DNA of 64,000 nucleotides from Cucumis sativus. Its lineage: Eukaryota; Streptophyta; Magnoliopsida; Cucurbitales; Cucurbitaceae. Position numbers and translations under genes: made by a program. The DNA is taken from positions 5,952,001 to 6,016,000 of the forward strand of contig NC_026660.2 of NCBI RefSeq assembly GCF_000004075.3, written 5' to 3'. The notes beneath the pieces are model-generated. The model saw only the letters and a program-made list of their open reading frames with translations, did no database searches and was not told the origin of the DNA. Shown here piece after piece: positions 59,303-64,000 of the stretch (the first letter of the stretch is position 1; each line of letters starts with the position of its first letter).

Positions 59303-61895
59303 TTAGCCTCTCTCATCTCCTTCCCAATTGTTTTTCTCCTTTGGCCCAGTTGGACCAACCTCTCCAAACAATTCCGCTGGTAACTTTCTGAATATATTTG
59401 CAACAGGAAACCTAATTTTCAATGGAAGGCGATCGATGAAGTTGTCAAGCTTCGTTCTCGAGCTATAGACAATAGTTGGACCCCACTCTCTCATGAACTG
59501 CAACCAACCAGGCTCCACAATGTCATTGCGTCTCAGGTGCTCTGCTGCAACTATTTCATAATGTGTGCTTGAATCAATAAAAAGATGACTACGTGCACAG
59601 TCGTTCCTTATTCCAATCCCGAGTTTGGAAGAGCCTTGAATGTAGAGCCCAGGACGAGGATAGCTAGCATGTCCACTCTTTGAGGAGTAAACTATGGCTT
59701 TGTTTCCTTCTATGAATTCTAAGTTGTAAGCATCCACCCATTCACCACCACTGTGCTGTGAAAAGTAAATGCTAAAGAGTTCTCCAGTAAAGTTGCAGAT
59801 CCTGAGAGTGATATGCTCCCAATCTCCAACATGTTGTCCAATTTTCCCTAGACTAATATTCACAATTCCAAGCTTAAGAGTGGATGGCCCATTGAAAGGA
59901 CAGAACACCCACATAGCAATATCTGTGAATGTCCCTCCCAAAGCTGGCTTTACATGAGCGTAAAGCTTGGCGCTTTCCAGATTTCCATTTATGATCTTGT
60001 CTCTACAGCCATCAGTTGGCAAATCCATCCAACATACTGTATCATTTCTCCCATCAGTAGGCAAATTTGTACCACAGACAAGTATGGCCTCCCCAGATGA
60101 CATGCCATCTCTGTGCAATAGCACTCCATTTTCGAAAAACCATGAAACAGAAGATGGCAAGTAGATCTCTTTGGGATGGAAGAAGACAGTGGGTCCATAG
60201 TGGTTAATTAGAGAATGAATCTGATCAATGTTGGGCATTGTAGGCAGTGTAGAGTTCAAGTTTTTTAAGCAAGCAATAGGAAGCTCTTTTTCGGTTCCTT
60301 TGTAACTACCACAATGAAATGTTCCTACAGGAACTCCCCTACCAAGCATCCCTCGGTGACATGCTCTTGTACTCCAAATCTGTACTAGAAAGTTTTTACA
60401 TTTAGAACTGATATTAAACATTAAGCGATAAGTTTCGCATCTATCGGTTAAATCAGCTCGAACGCACCTTACTTCACCCACTACAGGTTTTTCTAGCTTG
60501 TTAGTGACAAAATAACCCATGGATTTATAACCATCAGGTGGTTGAGGTAGCCAAATGTAGGCACATTCACCGTACTTCTCCTCACTCCCATCATCTGGAC
60601 TCCATATCAATGTAAAATCAATGGGCTCCACAAGGGCTGGCAGTTTAACAATGTTGCTAATATGATCACTTTCCTGAAAATAACCATCTACTTCTCTTGC
60701 CACAAGAAGATAACCGTGAAGGGGACGGTCATTAGGTTGGCAATAGTGACCAAGGCAGTGATATCCTTCAGGCATCCTTAATGGTCTGTAAAATGTGACA
60801 CCATTATTTCCTCGGCGTGATAGATTGCAACCCCATATGGAAACAAATTGGGTGATTTTGAGAACCTCAATCTCCCCAAGACTTGCTATTCCAGAAGCAA
60901 AACCTCCACCTAGGATGGGATACATCAAGAAGAATCAATATTTGTAGATATGACTAAAACTGTCCAAATAAAATCTGACTTTTTTTTTATCACATATTGA
61001 CAAGTTAGAGCACTTACCAACCTCAACACGTCTAGACACCTATATGCAAAGAAACTAGAGACATATGTTAACTTTGTTGTTTTTTTGAAATGAAAACAAA
61101 ATCAGCCAATAGTGTTGAAAGAATCTTTGCTCACAATAATCTCAGTAGGAACATCAAAAAAGCTGATACGAAGAGAATGTCATTTTTTCTACACGATTCA
61201 ATCATATCAATGAATACTATAACAGTTTGGTATGCATGAATGTACGTGGAGGAGTTACTGATTAACAAAACAAAAACAACAATCAAGAATTAAATCATCA
61301 ACAAATATTACTACATCAAAGATAACCGCACAGATTTACAAAATCTTCAAGATTTTTTCGTATTGAAAATTTATCCAAAAAACTTCCCAGGCTATATCGA
61401 CCTCAAAATGGATGCTATGTTCCGCCAGCATCCTTTTACATTGTGTGAACACGTCGCTTTTAGCTCGAATTGGAAGTTTCAGGAAATGTAAAACAATTCC
61501 CTCGTAGCTTTCAACACGAGGAGATCAACGTTATATTTCTCTCTTACTTTCAACATTCAAAATCTTACACTACAACAAACCCAATTAGTTTAATGGGGAA
61601 AACGAGAGATTAAGTAGTTAGTCCAAACTCCTTAGTCCTTATGAACATAAGTCACACATTAAGAAAGAGACTCAGAAGCAAACAAATAATTGCCTCGAAT
61701 TCAATGTGAAGTAACAAAGAATTATAAAACAAAAATGAACAAAATGCTATAGTTTTCAGTCATTTTTATTTGAGAATAGCATATACCTTGAGGCCATTCA
61801 GGAGTTGGGGAAGGCAACGAGAAATGGTCGGGCTCATCTGAGGGCAAAAGGTAGTGAGCATTGCTCCAGTTGAACCAGTTGCATCCGGATGCCAT
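59303..61895 (-). CDS. VPS62-related protein (DUF946 family)
   Basis: Two coding exons, 61787-61895 and 59303-60909, total 1716 nt and give 571 aa. Plant DUF946 proteins are related to yeast Vps62; their biochemical role is not established, so none is claimed. Recognisable family segments: FASIWGCNL-like FVSIWGCNLSRRG, TFYRPLRMPEGYHCLGHYCQ, CAYIWLPQPPDGYKSMGYFV, HYGPTVFFHPKEIYLPSSVSWFF, GDWEHITLRICNFTGELFSIYFSQHSGGEW and YSSKSGHASYPRPGLYIQG. There is no membrane segment or signal peptide. The start ATG at 61895 is preceded directly by a good acceptor (TTTTCTTGTTCCTCCAG), so an upstream non-coding exon must exist; the copied COA1-like exon at 63279-63337 is a candidate. Coding intron 1 is 877 nt with nothing notable. 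Confidence 0.92.
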
Positions 61896-63278
61896 CTGGA
61901 GGAACAAGAAAAAGTTATACAAGGAAAATACCCCCCACGAAAAAAATCCTTGCATTATCTTGTTCATCATGAAAAGATTGACAACTTAACTCTTATAAGG
62001 ATAATATAAATTTCATTGCTTACTCATACGAGACAGCATCCAATCAAATTGATTAGTTCATACACAGTGAAGAAAAAACTGGTTTGAAAAACACGGTAGC
62101 CTGAATAATATAAAACCACAGCCCATTTAAGGCTGAGAACTACCAAGACTCGACAACTCCAATACCCCCTTGATTTTCTAAGATAAATAGCTATTATGAA
62201 GATGACAACATGGTGAAGGGCAGAGTTTCCTTGAAACTCTGAAGCACAAATAAGTAAAACATGATAGCAAACAATTCCAAGATCCACCAGTTTATTACGC
62301 CAAATTCATACCTTTCATTTTATTAAACTTTATTGCTCATCCAGAACTTGAAAAGCCCTGAGCCTAACAACTCAGACTTGCCCTTTTATAGGTATGATAG
62401 ATTGTAAGGTAATAACCAAATCATTTCCCTTTTTTCCAAAACCATTTCTTTTCCAACATATGCAAACTCCCATTTCCATTTTGTTTTAAAGAAGTCCCAG
62501 ACTCCTCCTTCACCAATATCAATAACCAACTTTCTTTCTTCTAGTCCAAAGTTCCAAACCTTCTTCTCCAACAAAATTTCACAAAATTAAGTAACCAAAA
62601 TGTCATATATGCTTAAATTCTAGAATACCAGAAGTTAGTCCTACATTTACCTTCTTTTAAAGAATTTTGTCCACAAAATTCAATCAAGAAGTTTATTTGA
62701 ATCCTAATTCCTACTGTACGGGTTTCTTACAATGATATTCAAAGTGAATGTAGACTAAAAAAAAAGTTTGCATGTTCTCTAACAACTACTAGATATAAAT
62801 TTGAGAAACTTTTGTAATATGTCTATCGATCTAAAAGCGCAAAACTGTCAGTCACATTGTCCAGCCTACTCAATAATTTCTCAAATAATATGCAGAACGA
62901 TAGTGCTTCACAGACCCATGATTCATTCTAATTTCTTCATGAAACTACTACAATCACCATTTGATCAGAGATCATCATTTTCCACCCGTTCCTTTAGGAA
63001 ACCCAATAACTAATTTTAACAACCATTTGTTTCAAAAGGTAAATTTTGATAATGGAGAAAACGGAAAACTGTAAGCTTTCTAAACGAGCTTAAGGTCCAA
63101 ACTAAATTAAGCCTCTTAAACAATCAAAGCATTCAAAGAAGAAAGAACCCAAGAGCTAGAAGCGACCAATTCAATGTTCGTTTGAAGTTGGTGAATAAAA
63201 CCCATAAATGGAATTAGAGACAAAAACAGACAAGATCAAAAGGGAAAGAAGATCATACAATTACAAGGGCAACCCCAC
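61896..63278 (-). other. Probable 5'-UTR intron of the VPS62-like gene
   Basis: The acceptor abuts the start codon at 61895. The matching donor is inferred to be CTTCCAG|GTGGGG at 63278 at the end of the copied COA1-like exon. The interval is A+T-rich, with no gene or conserved coding block seen. Confidence 0.4.
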
Positions 63279-63345
63279 CTGGAAGTATGTGGCATTGAAA
63301 AGCGCTTGAAGATGGAAACGAGTTTTATGGGCGGCATTTTCAGGT
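63060..63345 (-). pseudogene. Duplicated first exon and proximal intron of the COA1-like gene
   Basis: The segment 63279-63337 is a diverged copy of COA1-like exon 1 (58361-58419). Both are exactly 59 nt from ATG to the splice donor. The copy reads MPPIKLVSIFKRFSMPHTS against MLAKRFASIFKRSSTPHAS. Intron homology continues to about 63065, for example TCTAAACGAG, AAATTAAGCCT, GAAAGAACCC/GAAGAACCC and a GTTCGTTTGAAGTTGGTGA-like stretch. No copies of COA1-like exons 2-4 follow. It may act as a leader exon for the VPS62-like gene. Confidence 0.7.
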
Positions 63346-63435
63346 ATGGAGTGGCATCGTAAGGATCAAATCATTGGGGAATAAGGAAGAATTGGAGAGA
63401 AAAAAAGTTAAAGAATCGATGGAAGTCTTTGTAAC

Positions 63436-63469
63436 GAAGAAGAAGAAGAAGAAGAAGAAGAAGAAGAAT
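63436..63469. repeat. (GAA)n trinucleotide microsatellite
   Basis: About eleven GAA/AGA units directly upstream of the copied COA1-like exon. On the transcribed minus strand it reads as a CTT leader tract, common in plant 5'-UTRs. Confidence 0.85.
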
Positions 63470-63489
63470 ATGTATTTACCTTGATATGG

Positions 63490-64000
63490 AGGGAAATTAA
63501 ACCGACGCGATTTGTCCGATTTGTGTGGACTTCACCAATCAGAATCGTCAATGGAAATTAAAATTTCTCTACCAATTGGAAAATGGCTAAAAATAGGACA
63601 AAAATAAGGAAGCCTTCATGAAAAAATTTGATGAAATTAAAGATTTTATGAAGATTTTTATATCCTTTTTTATTAAGATAAAATTAGAATCTAATTTGAA
63701 AGAACACAAATTTACTATCAAAATTTATCTTAAGAAAAATATTCCACAATTAATAAATAAAAGTATATATGTAATATTTATGTATGAAAAGTCCATAGTC
63801 AATAGTCAACTTGTCGTTTTGTTTTATTTATATGTTTATTATAATTACATATATTAAAGAAAATAGATTGTATCAATTAAACATATTTGACAAAAAAAAA
63901 ATTTGAAAATATTCAACATCCCATCTCATTAATTAATACCAACATTACTATAGCTTAGCTTGATGTATACCCACTCAAAGTCGAAAGTTAACTCTAACCA
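63490..64000. other. A+T-rich upstream sequence at the window edge
   Basis: No coding sequence that I recognise. It is likely intergenic, upstream of the VPS62-like gene. Confidence 0.35.

Overview
This is nuclear DNA from a dicot plant. The genes have many small GT/AG introns, a chloroplast-targeted PSII factor and a plant-type ABCC transporter are present, and the space between genes is very A+T-rich and full of short transposon remnants. The overall look suggests a cucurbit (cucumber/melon type), but that is an impression and not something the sequence proves.

Nine protein-coding loci can be supported. Plus strand, left to right: S-(hydroxymethyl)glutathione dehydrogenase / S-nitrosoglutathione reductase (class III ADH, 113-7386, 9 exons); a DENN-domain protein (11747-20746, 19 coding exons); a NOSIP/CSU1-type RING E3 ligase (22134-24180, 2 exons); an ABCC5/MRP5-type ABC transporter (36977-44651, 11 coding exons plus a 5'-UTR intron); mitochondrial complex I subunit NDUFA9 (47193-51700, 12 exons); and a small unrecognised protein with a hydrophobic C-terminus (52753-53124). 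Minus strand: intronless plastid Psb28 (54339-54890); a COA1-like cytochrome-oxidase assembly protein (55663-58419, 4 exons); and a VPS62/DUF946 protein (59303-61895, 2 coding exons). For every multi-exon model the exon lengths sum to a whole number of codons and the joins keep the family sequence. No plant operon or cluster logic is apparent; these are independent housekeeping genes.

The 12 kb between 24.2 and 36.0 kb has no gene I can support. It holds A+T-rich sequence, several copies of a fold-back MITE-like family (also near 46.4-46.9 kb), and a tRNA-Thr-like relic near 25.2 kb. Introns carry a LINE fragment (GSNOR intron 5), three separate LINE 3' tails, a tRNA-derived SINE (ABCC5 intron 7) and an LTR-like remnant (NDUFA9 intron 6).

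The most interesting observation is a second copy of the COA1-like gene's first exon and the start of its first intron, lying upstream of the VPS62 gene in the same orientation. The copy keeps exactly 59 nt from ATG to donor. The VPS62 start codon sits immediately after a good splice acceptor, so the copied exon may now serve as the VPS62 5'-leader exon. Other points of note are two cases of a splice-acceptor sequence duplicated inside its own gene's introns, and upstream ORFs at the ABCC5 and DENN start codons. I found no clear sign of a wholly new multi-gene system.
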